64,000 nucleotides of DNA. It comes from Anodontia alba (Eukaryota > Mollusca > Bivalvia > Lucinida > Lucinidae). Positions within the stretch are counted from its first letter, which is position 1. Every line of letters begins with the position of its first letter. A program made the translations under genes and the position numbers. The stretch spans positions 86,734,937 through 86,798,936 of the forward strand of contig OZ024834.1 in assembly GCA_964016985.1 (NCBI GenBank). The letters run 5' to 3'. Shown piece after piece: positions 12,401 to 26,021 of this stretch. The notes beneath the pieces were generated by a model. That model made no database searches. It worked only from the letters and a program-made list of their open reading frames with translations, and was not told where the DNA came from.

Positions 12401-15400
12401 ATGACATAGACATGTTACAGTAATAAATAATTGCAATACCTGAGCATCTTACTTGTTTTGTCTTTTGTTTCAATTTTTATACCTCACCACATGTTAGTGG
12501 CGGGTTATTATGGTTTCACGTTGGATGTCCATGTGTCTGTCCGCCAGTCTTGTCTGTCTGTCTGTCCTTATTTTGTTTCCGGATGATAACTTGAGTAAAC
12601 ATCAGTGGATTTTCACCAATCTTGGTATGTGCATTGATATTGTGGATAGCTGTTTTTGAAAAATTTCATCATTTTTTGACAGAGTTATCTACCTGCTCAC
12701 GCCCATATCTTCATTTATGGAAGATAATTTGAGTAAATATCAATGGATTTTCACCAAACTTGGTGTGTGCAATGATATTGTACAGATCTGGTTTTGGATT
12801 GCAAATGGGCAAATTTCGTCAATTTTTGACAGAGTTATCTGCTCTGAACAAGATAATGGCAGGGTATTATTGTTTAATGTTTTTATTTTTTTTTTCAGAT
12901 TGGTCGCTTTGTGATAGACAAGAAAGATATGAAGAATGTTGATAATTTTGCGATCTGGAAGATCGAGAGTGGAATACTGCTGAAGAAGTATGAAATGAAT
13001 ATTGTGAAGGGGAAAATGATGCACAAACCTGTCAAAGTGGTATGTATGGTCAATTCTTATATTTATTCTGTCCGTCCATCTGTCTGTCTGTCTGTCACAA
13101 AATCCTGTCAGCTCTGTAACATGAAAACCTATCAAGATATTTTAATGAATCTTCATAGAAATGTAAAGCATCATCAGATGATGTGCAGACCATAAGAACC
13201 ATAACTCTTGTCAATACATTTTTTAAGTTATTCCACTTTGAAATCTGACAATCATTTCATGTCTGCTCTGTAACTTGAAAACCATTCAAGATATTTTCAT
13301 GAAACTTCAATATTCCCCTTTGAAATTTAACAATGGTAATTTTGTGTCTGCTCAATAGCTTGAAAATCGTTCATGATAGCATCATGAAACTTCATAGAAA
13401 TATAAAGCATTATAGACCACAAGAACTGTAACTCTTAACTATACATTTTTGGAGTTACTCCCCTTAGAAATTTAATTTGACAATGGTTGTTTCCTGTCTG
13501 CTCTGTAACTTGAAAACTGTTCAAGACATTTACATGAAATTTCACAGAGAAAAGGGTTTGCACACCTTGCACCCCTTCTGCTATGGGCCTGCAATGATGA
13601 TAAAAAATTAGTATGGGTAAACTTTCTATATGTGAGTGGCAGCGAGTGGCAGTGAGTGGGAGGAGACATATGTTTGTTTTTTTGTTAAAAACAGCTCTAG
13701 TTTTTTATGGTCAGGGTTATATTTGTTTTTATTTTCGAAATACCAGTTATTGTATGGCTGAGAATCCTGAAATTATAGCAAGTGGTGATTCTTCCTTCCT
13801 AGTTTTGGGTTTTAATTTGAATGCAGAAATTAATATCACATTTCTTGGAGATTGATCATGACATTACGAAAACATGCCTATTCAAATATATAAAGACAAT
13901 TTCACCTCCAAAAACTGAAAATTTGAAGATAAAAACTCTGATATTTTTCATAATTCTGCTAAAAAACATAGCTTGTGGGTACTCCTTAGAACTGCCTCAG
14001 CGAGGCAGTTCTAACGAGTACCCACAATCTATGTTTTTGAGCAGAAATAAGATAAATAATATATACCCCTGTAAACCCCAGTTTTACTATATAAAAGTGG
14101 GGTTTTAAGGAGGTCAATATTATATAGGCATGTTTTCGTGATGAAACTTAGAGGACTAAGCTTGCCCAGAAGAAAGTGTGAGTAGGTTAACTAATCAGCT
14201 CAACTTGATCATAACAGTGTTGACTGGGCTGTAAAACACCAAATCAAGCATAATTTTTTTTCTTGAATGTGGAATACTGACCTTAACTCTTTAAAAGAGT
14301 CAGAAACATCCTTATCTCCAGTAAGATAGAATATTGTGTAAATATTTTTATTTCCACGAAAAGTACTCATTAGAAGTGCCGAGGCACTTCTAATGAGTAC
14401 CCACAACATATGTTTTTGTGAAGAAATAAAAAAAAAATATCGATACTCCAGGTTAAAAAAGTGCATTATCTTGAAATGAAATTACAGCTTGTCTGGATGA
14501 TTGGTAGAAATGTCAGAAAAATTCCCAATTTGATGTTTTTGAAAATTATTTACATCAGTTCTAGCTTGCATATCAGAAGCGTCTCGGTGGCCACGTGGTT
14601 ATGCACCCGACTATGGACCATAAGGTCCTGGGTTCGAATTTCGCTTGAGGTGAACTCAGTCATGCGCCTTTCATTATCACCCTTCCATCATCTCTCATTA
14701 TGTCTTAAATTATGTTGAAAGGGTTGTAAAATACAAAATCATCATCTAACATGCGTAATTTTACTTGTGTACTATTTTTAGTATCGAGGATACAGAGACA
14801 TAGGAGATTTCTATAATCCAATTAAGATAAAGAGGGTGGTTGACCTCATGTCCGACTATGTGGAAGTTGATGAAGCCAGTCGACCAAAACTATACTACGA
14901 CGAAAGGTACATGTTAGAATAAGCAGGCCTTGTATGTTAACCCATTTAAGCCTAGCATCCCATAAAAGGGACATAGGCAAACAGTAGACACAGATCAGAC
15001 ACCACAGAATGCAGTGTCTGATCAGGGTCTACACTGTTTGCATTAAGTTCAGAATTTTCTACATAACATATAGTAATAAAAACTAATCAGACACCCCTTA
15101 TATAGGAAATGGGCCTGTGCAAAGAGTTGAGGTAGAAAAGTCCATTCAGCATAAATGAATTAACCCATTTACACCTAAATATATCCAAAAAAATGGACCT
15201 TGGCAAACAATGTAGACTTTAATCAGATGCCTCAGGATGTTGTTTTTTAGCTCGCCTGTACGAAGTACAAGGAGAGCTATTGTAGTCACCCCGGTCGTCC
15301 ACGTTTGCGTTTGCGTTCCCGTTCCCGTCACACTGCGTTAAAGTTTTTCAAATGCTTATATCTCAACAGTCACTCCTCATAGAGGCATCAAATTTGGAAC

Positions 15401-18400
15401 TTAGGTACCTTGGAGGGTCTTCTGAGATTCCAAGAGAATAAACCCCTGGGTTCATGCCCCTGGGTGGGGCTAGGAGTCAGAATCTAGGACACCTTTGTAA
15501 TACTGTGTTAAAGTTTTTCAAATTCTTATATCTTGACTTTCACTCCTCATAGAGCATTCATATTTAGAATTTGGGTACCTGGACGAGTCTTCTGAGATTC
15601 CAAAAGAACATACCCCTGGGTTCATACCTCAGGGTGGGCCTTGGGGTGGGGCTAGGGGTCAAAATCTAGGACACATTTGTAAAATCTTATATGCCTACAG
15701 GTTATAGACACAACTGGTTATACATCAGCTAACTATGTGACATCGGTTTAAGTGTAAGAGAGTGAAGGTCATGGTGACCTACATTTTACGGTCCAGGTCA
15801 CCTAGATTTCACGGTCCAGTGATTTTGCCTTATATCTTGAATACTATTTGTTGGATAAATGTCACACCTGGGATATTACTTCCATGTGACCCAATGAATG
15901 ACCACTTACTATATCTAGGTCATTGTGACCTATATTTCATGGTTCAATGATTTTGCCTTATATCTTGAATACTATTTGTTGGTTAAATGTCACACCTGGG
16001 ATATTACTTCCATGTGACCCAATGAATGACCACTTACTATATCTAGGTCATTGTGACCTATATTTCATGGTTCAGTGATTTTGCCTTATATCTTGAAAAC
16101 TATTTGTTGGTTAAATGTCACACCTGGGATATTAGTTCCTTGTGACCCGATTATTGACGTCAAAATATATCTCTGTTGGTGTGACCTATATTTCATGGTT
16201 CAGTGATTTTGCCTTATATCTTGAATACTATTTGTTGGATAAATGTCACACCTGGGATATTAGTTCCATGTGACCCAATGAATGACCACTTACTATATCT
16301 AGGTCATTGTGACCTATATTTCATGGTTCAGTGATTTTGCCTTATATCTTGAATACTATTTGTTGGATAAATGTCACACCTGGGATATTAGTTCCTTGTG
16401 ACCCGATTATTGACGTCAAAATATATCTCTGTTGGTGTGACCTATATTTCATGGTTCAGTGATTTTGCCTTATATCTTGAATACTATTTGTTGGATAAAT
16501 GTCACACCTGGGATATTACTTCCATGTGACCCAATGAATGACCACTTACTATATCTAGGTCATTGTGACCTATATTTCATGGTTCAGTGATTTTGCCTTA
16601 TATCTTGAATACTATTTGTTGGATAAATGTCACACCTGGGATATTAGTTCCTTGTGACCCGATTATTGACGTCAAAATATATCTCTGTTGGTGTGACCTA
16701 TATTTCATGGTTCAGTGATTTTGCCTTATATCTTGAATATTTGTTGGATAAATGTCACACCTGGGATATTAGTTCCATATGACCCAATGAATGACCACTT
16801 ACTATACCTAGGTCATTGTGACCTATATTTCATGCTTCAGTGATTTTGCCTTTTATTTTTATTACTATTTCATGGAGAATTGTCATACCTGGATTATTAT
16901 ATCTATGTGACAAAATGATTTACATACAAATACATCTAGGTCAGTGTGACCTATATTATATGGCTTAATGATAAAAATGTTACAATATAAAATGTACCCA
17001 GCAGGTGAGCTCGCTGTCCTCCGACAGCTCTTGTTGATCAGGATCTCCTATTTAACTTGCAGCAGGTGAAGGAAGGGGGCGTGTAAGTATCACTTGTGGC
17101 TCTTTCTCTTTCCTTTATCTTCTATTTCTCTTTCCATCCTCTATAAGCACTTCTTTTCCTTTGTTGCTTTTCTTCCTTTCTCTAGCAGATGACACAGTGA
17201 CCATCAAGGGTTGATGTGTCATTAAACCCCAAAACAAACAAACAAAATTTTCTCCCTTTCTCTGGCAGATGACACAGTGACCCTCAATGGTTGATGTGTC
17301 ATTAAACCTCAACACAAACAAAATTTTCTCCCTTTCTCTGGCAGATGACACGGTGACCCTCAAGAGTTGACGTGTCTTTAAACAAAAATTCAGAAGATAT
17401 AATATATGAGTTCCATAGTCCCCCAAAAAACAACAGAAAATTGTATGAAAGAAAAGGGTGATGTTTTATCACTTCCATACAAGCACTAAATGGCCAGGCT
17501 TCATAGCTCAGTCGGCAAAATGGCTGATTAAGCCTGCCCAGGGAAGGAATGAGACGGTTAGGTTAACTGACCATCTCAACATGACCTTAAAAGTGTTGAC
17601 AGGGTGGCGAGTACCTAATAACTGCTTAGAGGACTAAGCCTGCCCATGAAAGGAATGAGACAGTTAGGTTAACTGACCATCTCAACATGACCTTAAAAGT
17701 GTTGACAGGGCCGCGAGTACCGAATAACTGCATAAAGGACTAAGCCGCCCCAGGAAGGGTATGAGACGATCAGGTTAACTGACCATCTCAACATGACCTT
17801 AAAAGTGTTTACAGGGCCGCGATTACTGGTTAACTGGCGGCCTCGGTAGCTCAGTTGGATGCGCGTCCGACTTGAGACAAGGAGGTCGCGGGTTCGACCC
17901 CCGCCGAGGTCGGCAACATTCTTTCATGGAGATTGATCATGAAATATTTTCTACGGTCATTCTCTCCCTTCTGCTGAGTCATGAAGGGCAGTTGTCAGTT
18001 TCTGGCGAAAGAATGTGCACAATACTGGTTAACCACTTAGAGGATTAAGCCTGCACAGTAAACGTGTGGTTAGGTAAACTGACCGCGCTTGACATGACCC
18101 CATTGGGTTGACTGGGCCGTAAAACCTCAACAAAAACATACATTACTAGTTAACTGCATAGAGGACTAAGCCTCCCTAGGAAAGGTATGAGACAGTTAGG
18201 TTAACTGACCAGCCCAACATGACCTTAAAAGTGTTTACAGGGCAGCAAGTACAGGTAACTGCTTAGAGGACTAAGCCTCCCCAGGAAAGGTATGAGTAGG
18301 TTAGGTTAACTGACCAGCTCAACATGACCTTTAAAGTGTTTGCAGGGTTGTGATTACCCGTTAACTACTTATGTGAGTAGCCACAACATATGTTTTCATG

Positions 18401-21400
18401 AAGAAATATTAGAATGGTCTTGATTTTGTATTTTCACATTTGAACAGTATGGAACAAGAATCGGAGAAGAACCCACTACTGCAACATTTCTACGTTTACA
18501 TGCAAGTCTTGTTGAGTCAAGCCCTTGAACCAGGATTTCTGGAAGAAGTTCTAAATAAAAAAGGTTTGTTGTCTTTTGAATTTTCTCAGAATATGAGCTC
18601 ACAGACATCTGCATGTTTTCAGGCCGGTGAGAGAATTGCCACTACAGACAACCCTCTTTATATCGACACTCAATACGACGACAAAATTCATTATAATGAC
18701 AATTTGACTGTCACGAATACTTCGCTTAAGAGGTCACAGTTAGTCACAAATTATGCCAGAATATTGTCTTTAATACTTTTAAGAAACATATCTTTTGGAT
18801 ATTTGTTAGAATTGCCTCAGTGAGGCAATTCTAACAAATATTCAAAACCTGTATTCTATATGGAAATAAGAACAAAACAACATCTTTCTTATATATCAGT
18901 CGGCTCATTAAGTATCTGTACAACAGCAAATTCATTTAAATGGCTATGTCTTTGATAACAAATGCTGTCGTTGTAATGAGAGTTCACTGTATTACCATAT
19001 ATGGGTTGAACCTTGCGAATTGTGTCTTCGGGCATATACGGACAGCAAAGGCTCAGATCAGCCTGTGCATCTCTGGATCCCACTGGAGGCAGCATTCATT
19101 ATCACCCTTCCATCATCTCAATCTGACTTAAATTTATTTAATGTTATTAAGAGGATGTTAACCCTTAAAATGCCAAGGAAACCTGCATCTGAAAAAGTCG
19201 TCTGTTTATGTCGTCTGCTGAATATTCTTGCAAACTTCTCAAACCTATTTTTGTTTTGCATACAGGCAAACAGTGTGGACCCTGATCAGACTGCTCCTAG
19301 AGGAGCAGTCTGATCTGGGTCCGCACTGTTTGCAAAAACATGACTTCAAAAATCACAAGCAGATGACAAAGCAGACGACAGTTGTTGTGATTGGCAGTTT
19401 AAGCGTTAAGCCTTAAATCAATATTGTCATCATCATCTTTTACTATTAAAACTAATGAAAAATATTTCTTTTTGTTTTTTTTATTTTTTGCCAAAAGCAG
19501 ATGTGTTTTTTTTTTTTTTTTTTTTTTTTACTATTTCTAAATGAACACTTATTTCAGAGGATACGTACATGGTTCCCCTAGCAGCGATTGACAAACTTGT
19601 AAAACAGAAGATGGATCAAATAGAACGAAAATTACGGTGGAATCCAAGTGTTAAGGTATGTAGTGAGGAAAACTTGGTGGTAGGGCTGGCTAATCAGAGC
19701 TGAAAAGATAATCGATTATCAGTCCTGCCATTGTGATCAATAATCGATTAGTAATCACTGAAGATTTGGTCATATTTTTTTACCTTTCTGGCTTACTGTC
19801 TGAGCATGACTTATACCAAAGGGTATACTTTACCATATGTATTTGGACAAACAGGCCTGAGCAAACAGTGTAGACCCAGATGAGACACTGCAGAATGCGG
19901 CATCTCATCAGGGTCTACATTGTTTGCCACCGCTCTGGCTGTTTTAGACACAACATTGGATAGTAAATTTCTCTTGTTCAGATTTAAGAAAACTGAGGTG
20001 TAGGAATGCTTAGGGTAAATAGGACACATAAAGCAAACAATCGATTATTAGCAAATCAGTGACGATAATCATTTTTGTGGAATTTATCGATCGGTTAAAC
20101 GATTATCTGATTAATTGTTCCAGCCTTACTTGGTTGAATTAAAGTGTCGATGTGGCTGAGCGGTTAACCCTCCTGAATCGGATCACATGATCCTGGGTTC
20201 TTATCCAACATGAGAGGTAGAATTCAGCTCATTACTGTAAAACACTTTGTTGCACAGAGCTTTTCATTGTCACCACTTCATTGGGTTGATACGACTTGAT
20301 AACATTGATAAAGATATAAAACATCCAGTTCATTAGCTCAACTGAACAACGCTCACTAAGAGCTTTTGTACTACCCTTGGCATCGGCGTCGGCATTGGTG
20401 TTGGCGTTAGCATCGGCGTCCACAAATGTTAAAGTTTTTGTAAAACAAGAAGTATATCTGGAAAACCCTCTTATCTAGAACTCTATAAATGGTCTTTCAG
20501 GCTTCCTCAACTATTAATTTTAACACATGCATATTGAAAACAAGGGCCCAGTTGTTCAAAGCGTCGTTAGCTTAACGAGCTCGTTAAGGGTCATTTCGTT
20601 AACTGTTTTAGCGGATTCAATATACAATATTCTGATATTTTTTGCTGAAAAAATGTGAGTAGCTTTTGCAATGCAAAAGCTACTCACATTTTTTCAGCAA
20701 AAAATTTCAGCATATTTGCGTATCACTCGATGTACATTTTAACGAATCGTTAACTAACGACATCGTTAGTTTTGAACAACTGGGCCCTGTACCCTATATG
20801 AGCTGAGTATCAGGATAGATAGTTTCTTCCCTGCATGGATTTTTTTTTTTTTATTGAAGGGGACTGAATACATCTGGTAAATTTTCAAGAATGTTTTAAA
20901 GGGTGAAAATTTTGTGATTTCATTTTTGCTTGCCTGCCAATTTAGCCCCTTCTGAAAGGCATCTGCTCTAAAAGAATAGAATCTGCTTGATTTCTTTTCT
21001 TTTAGAATAGACCCCATTTCAGATGGGAGGTAAAAAGGGGAATGGATATCTTGTAGATTTTCTGCAGTGTTTTAAAGGGAGTTCATTTTGTGGCTTCTTT
21101 TTTGCTTCCCAGCACACTAAGCCCCTTTTGAAAGCGGTCTACTCGAAAAGAAAAAAATCTGCTCCCTAAGGAGCAGATTTTTTTCTTACACAGTTGACCC
21201 CTTTCAGAAGGGAGGTAAAAAAGTTTTTGACAGAGTTAACTCCCCTACTAGTGTAGCAGTTTCCTTTAATCATGAAGAGAATTGATTTAATGATACACAG
21301 AAACATATTTTTGTTGATGAAAGACAAGTTTTTTGTTGATATATTTTTTGCTTGTAAAACTGAAGCATGTTATCTGGAATTCCAGAATTTCAGTAGATGA

Positions 21401-24063
21401 AAATGAACTACAGTTCAGCCTGTTTGAATGTGTTTCTGTTCTATTTTGTTTACAGGCAGCCTTACAGAAATGTCCTTTCCTTCGGGAGGTACACAAGCCC
21501 GTAGAGAATAGTGTCTGTGAGGTAAGATTTAGCTAATTGCAAAGTACATATATCAGACAACTTGATTATACAGTCGACTCTCGTTATCTCGAAATCCAAG
21601 GGACTCTATGAAACACTTTGAGATATCCGTACTTCGACATATCAGATTTGCAGAACTGAAGAAAACAATTAATCGAACAACCACCTTTAACAGAATGAAT
21701 CTTTAATTCGACTCCCAAGTTAGAGATATATTGAAAATGTTGTGGAAAAGAGGAGAAATTGCTCCTAAGGAGCAATTTCTCCTCTTTTCCACAATATTTT
21801 GTTGCCTGTTGGTAGATCTCTGTGTTAAAACAGGGACCAGATTTTCACTTCGAGATAAGCGGTTATTCGAGATAAGCAAGTTCGAGATAACAAGAGTCGA
21901 CTGAGTATGAGAAAGTGTACCTTCTGACGTGTCCAACAAAGACTCAGATCAGCCTGTGCATCTTTGCAGTCTGATCAGGGTCTTTGTGAGTGCTTGAAGA
22001 AGATTTCAGTCAATGGCTATCCAAAATGCACCCTGTTTGAAGATAAAAAGCCTGGTAGCTCAGTGGTGAGCACACTGGCCATTAGAGCGAAAGATACCAG
22101 GATTGATCCCAGGTGTAGGCAAGGGTATTTCTGTGTCTGAACACGCTTTCATTCGTGTCATTTGCAGGGATGACATGAAAACTATGTGCTGTCTTTCGGA
22201 GGCCCCCTGTGCAGGGAAAGTCACCCCTGTGCAGGTGAAAGAACCCTATGGTAATTCAGAATGGTTACTTATATCCTGAAACCTGGATCTACCTAAAATG
22301 TCGGGTAGGGCATATGGCAGTATAAAGAGAAAAAATTCAGATGAGACTGTGTTTTCTGACATTGCATCTCTTTTACTGATATATATACATTAACAAAATG
22401 TGCCCTGTTTGAAGATAAAAAGCGTGGTAGCTCAGTGGTGAGCACACTGGCCATTAGAGCTAAAGGTACCAGGATTGATCCCAGGTGTAGGCAAGGGAAT
22501 TTTGGTGTCCGAACATGCTTTCATTCATGTCATTTACAGGGATGACATGAAAACTGTGTGCTGTCCTTCGGAGGCCCCCTGTGCAGGGAAAGTCACCCCC
22601 TGTGCAGGTGAAAGAACCCTATGGTAATTCAAAATGGTTACTTATATCCTGAAACCTGGATCTACCTAAAATGTCGGGTAGGGCATATGGCAGTATAAAG
22701 AGAAAAAATTCAGATGAGACTGTGTTTTCTGACATTGCATCTCTTTTACTGATATATATACATTAACCCTTAAGATGCCAAAAACAACAATTGTCATCTG
22801 CTTTGTCTTCTGCCGGTTACTTGAAAAGTCATTGTTGCAAACAGTCTGGACCCAGATCAGACTGCTCCTCTAGGAGCAGTCTGATCAGGGTCCATACTGT
22901 TTGCCTGTAAGCAAAAATATGTTTGAAAAGTTTGCAAGAAGATGCAGCAGATGACATAAATAGATGACATTTTCAGAGGCAGTTTTTCTTGGCATCTTTA
23001 GGGTTAATAGTGCTGGAAAAGATGAAAATGGAGAGCTATCGTTTGCTATCAGCCTTCTCCAGAGTTTTAACAGAACTTATTTACATATTTGGGATAAATT
23101 GGAGAAGAAAAAGTATGAACAACACAGTGTCTGCTAAAATAATGCAATACTCTAAAATACTAGTAACTTTTTTTATGGAAAGAAAATTTAGAAATTCTCA
23201 TGGCTCCAGATAAGAGGGTGGGGTGGGGAGGGGGGGGGGGGTTGGGGGGGGGGAGGTGAGGGTATCCACAAAGTATTTCTCTTATTTCTCCACTAAAACA
23301 TATATTGTGGGTACTCATTAAAAGCGTCTTGATGAGGTGCTACTGATGAGTACCCACAACATATATATTTTTTTTGGTAGAGAAATAAGAAAACATTACT
23401 ACTTTTGGTTGAAAAGAGTGCTTTATCCTGAGCTATTAAACTAATGTCAGAATTTCTTAGTACATTTAAGTAGTGCATGCCCCCGATGGCAGGATTGGCA
23501 CAGGCATCCATAAATGTTACGGTTTTTTAAATTATCCAACTGTTAGGAGATAAATGTTATTTTTAAATTATCCAACTGTTAGGAGATAAATGTTATGGTT
23601 TTTTAAATTATCCAACTGTTAGGAGATAAATGTTATGTTTTTTTAAATTATCCAACTGTTAGGAGAGTTTTAATTAATATTTGGTGTGAATCCTGATCCA
23701 AAGTTTTGTATGATACCACGGCTCTCGTGTTTTTGATACCCCCACCCCCCTACAAACTGTGTTTGTGGGTGGGAGTATACTGTTTTCATGTTGTCTGTCA
23801 GTTAAGTTTGGTTTCTGCTTATCTTGCTAAATTATCAGAAGGCAGTCATTACCCTGCCAGGAAGGGGTGTGGAGGTTATCTAATAAGCTCTGACTATTGA
23901 CACTTCTTGTTTTTTTCCTGTTGCAGGGATTACAAGAAACAGATGAAACGATAGAAGAAACAATATTTTTATTTGGTGATGAATATGATAAAGACAATTT
24001 AAAACAAAGTAAAGGAGCAGAAGGATCTCAGGTGAGTCTTACACACGTACTCACGCATGCATG

Positions 24064-24111
<48 letters not shown>

Positions 24112-25990
24112 AGCATGCACCTGCCCCCTCCACACACACACACACACACAACACACAAGCACGCTTGCAAACAAATCGGAGCAAAGGCAGATTGTTTGCT
24201 ACACTGAATTCCATTAAAATTTAGAAATAAAACATAATAGTTCCAAAAACAGGCCCACCTCGGTGGCTCAGTACAGTGCACATCCGAGTGGAATTCTGGA
24301 GGTCACAGATTTGATCCCCGCTGGGTCCCACATCATTCTTTCATGGAAATTGATCAGGAAATATTTTCTACAGTCATTCTTTCCCTTACTCGAATTCAAG
24401 AAGAGCAGTTGTCAGTTTTTGGTGAAATAATGTGCACAAGTACTGGTTAACTGCTTAGAGGACTAAGCCTGTCCAGAAAAATTGTGATTATGTAAACTCT
24501 TCAGAAAGACATGACCTTAATTGTGTTGACTGGGCCGTAAAACGTCAACACAAACAAACAAACAGATGTCATAGCTTTGGATAAGGCACTTTTTCAACTA
24601 AAAAATAGTTATTTTTCTTATTTCTCCATGACGACATATGTTGTGGGTACTCATTAGAAGCGCCTCGGCGCTTCTAATGAGTACCCACAACATATGTTTT
24701 TGCCAAGAAATAAATAAACTGTGCCTTGATATTGCTTATCTGGAGCTGTGATTGTGCTGTCTGATCAGGGTCATCATTGGGAGGCAGATTTAAATAAGTC
24801 CTTGACTTACTTCTGTGTCTCATACCATTCCCTGTTTGATGTGTCGAATTTACGAAACTTCTTGTTTTATATGGACAGTTTATTGAATAAAATACTGTTT
24901 ACACCAGAGCCATCATTGTTTACATATTGTATAAGGGTTCTAGTTAACACTTTGCACCATACAGATTTCCTGGTCTTAGTGGCTCGGTTGGATGTGTGTT
25001 TGACTGGTGATCAGGAGGTTGTTGGTTCATCTATAGCTGTATGGGCAACATTCTTTCATGGAGATTGATCATGACATCACGAAACATTTCTACAGTCATT
25101 CCCTTCCTTCAGCTGATTCAAGAAGGGCAGTTGTCAGTTTCTGGCAAAAGATTGTGCACAAGTACTGGTTAACCGTTAAGAGGACTAAGTATGCTGAGTT
25201 AAAGTGTCGTAAGGTAAACTGGGTGGCTTGACGTGACCCCATTGAGTTGACTGGGCCGTAATGCCTGAACACGAACAAAGCATACAGATTTATGTACAGA
25301 TTCATGTTTTCTATGTTTCAGGAGTTCAAGATAGGGAAAACAGCAGCCAAAAATGTTTCTAATTACCATCAGTTGTGTCATTTCAAATATAATTTATTCG
25401 ATAAATGTCAAGCAAAGGTAGGTTTACCCCATTTGCCCTAAATATTTGCACACCCTCACCCCACACTTTCTTCTCTCCAACTCGTTCCATATTTCTCCTA
25501 AACTTTTAATGTCACATTTACTGTCTAGAAACAATTGGATGAGTTGCCGACAGTGTAGACCCTGATTGGTTGCTGTAACCAGGTCTACACTTTTAGCTTA
25601 GGTCTATCAGTCTGAATACTTTGGGTTGATACGTGTTGTAGGTAGTGTAGATGCTGATCAAATGCTGCATTCTGTGGCAGCTGATATGGGTCTACACTGC
25701 TTAGGCCCTGGCTGTCTGAATACCCAGGATAAATAGAGTTTATTGTATTTAACTTGGAAAGCCTGGACCAGTCTGCTCCTTCACAGTTTGTGTTTCTTTA
25801 TTGACCCATGTCATGCTGAATAAATTAAGATGCCATGCCCACTGCTTATTTTCAGCCAGTCAGATTACTTGATCCAGATTATTGATATAAAGTCACATTC
25901 TTAATGGCAAAAATATATTGTATTGAACAGAAAAAGCCCAGACTGGTCTGCACCTTTGCACTTTCTTTATTAACCCAAGTCATGCTGAAT

Positions 25991-26021
<31 letters not shown>

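Noticed and set aside
17837..17912. SINE-1 head as a functional tRNA gene
   Set aside because: A and B boxes are present but no normal D or anticodon arm forms, and it continues into a SINE body. The same applies to the SINE-2, -3, -4 and -5 heads.
18440..18823. 127-codon frame as an independent gene
   Set aside because: Its first 38 residues are exon 11. The remainder reads through the donor into intron and a family-A MITE.
23999..24281. Open frames rich in Cys/Val and Thr/His
   Set aside because: Products of the (CA)n microsatellite.
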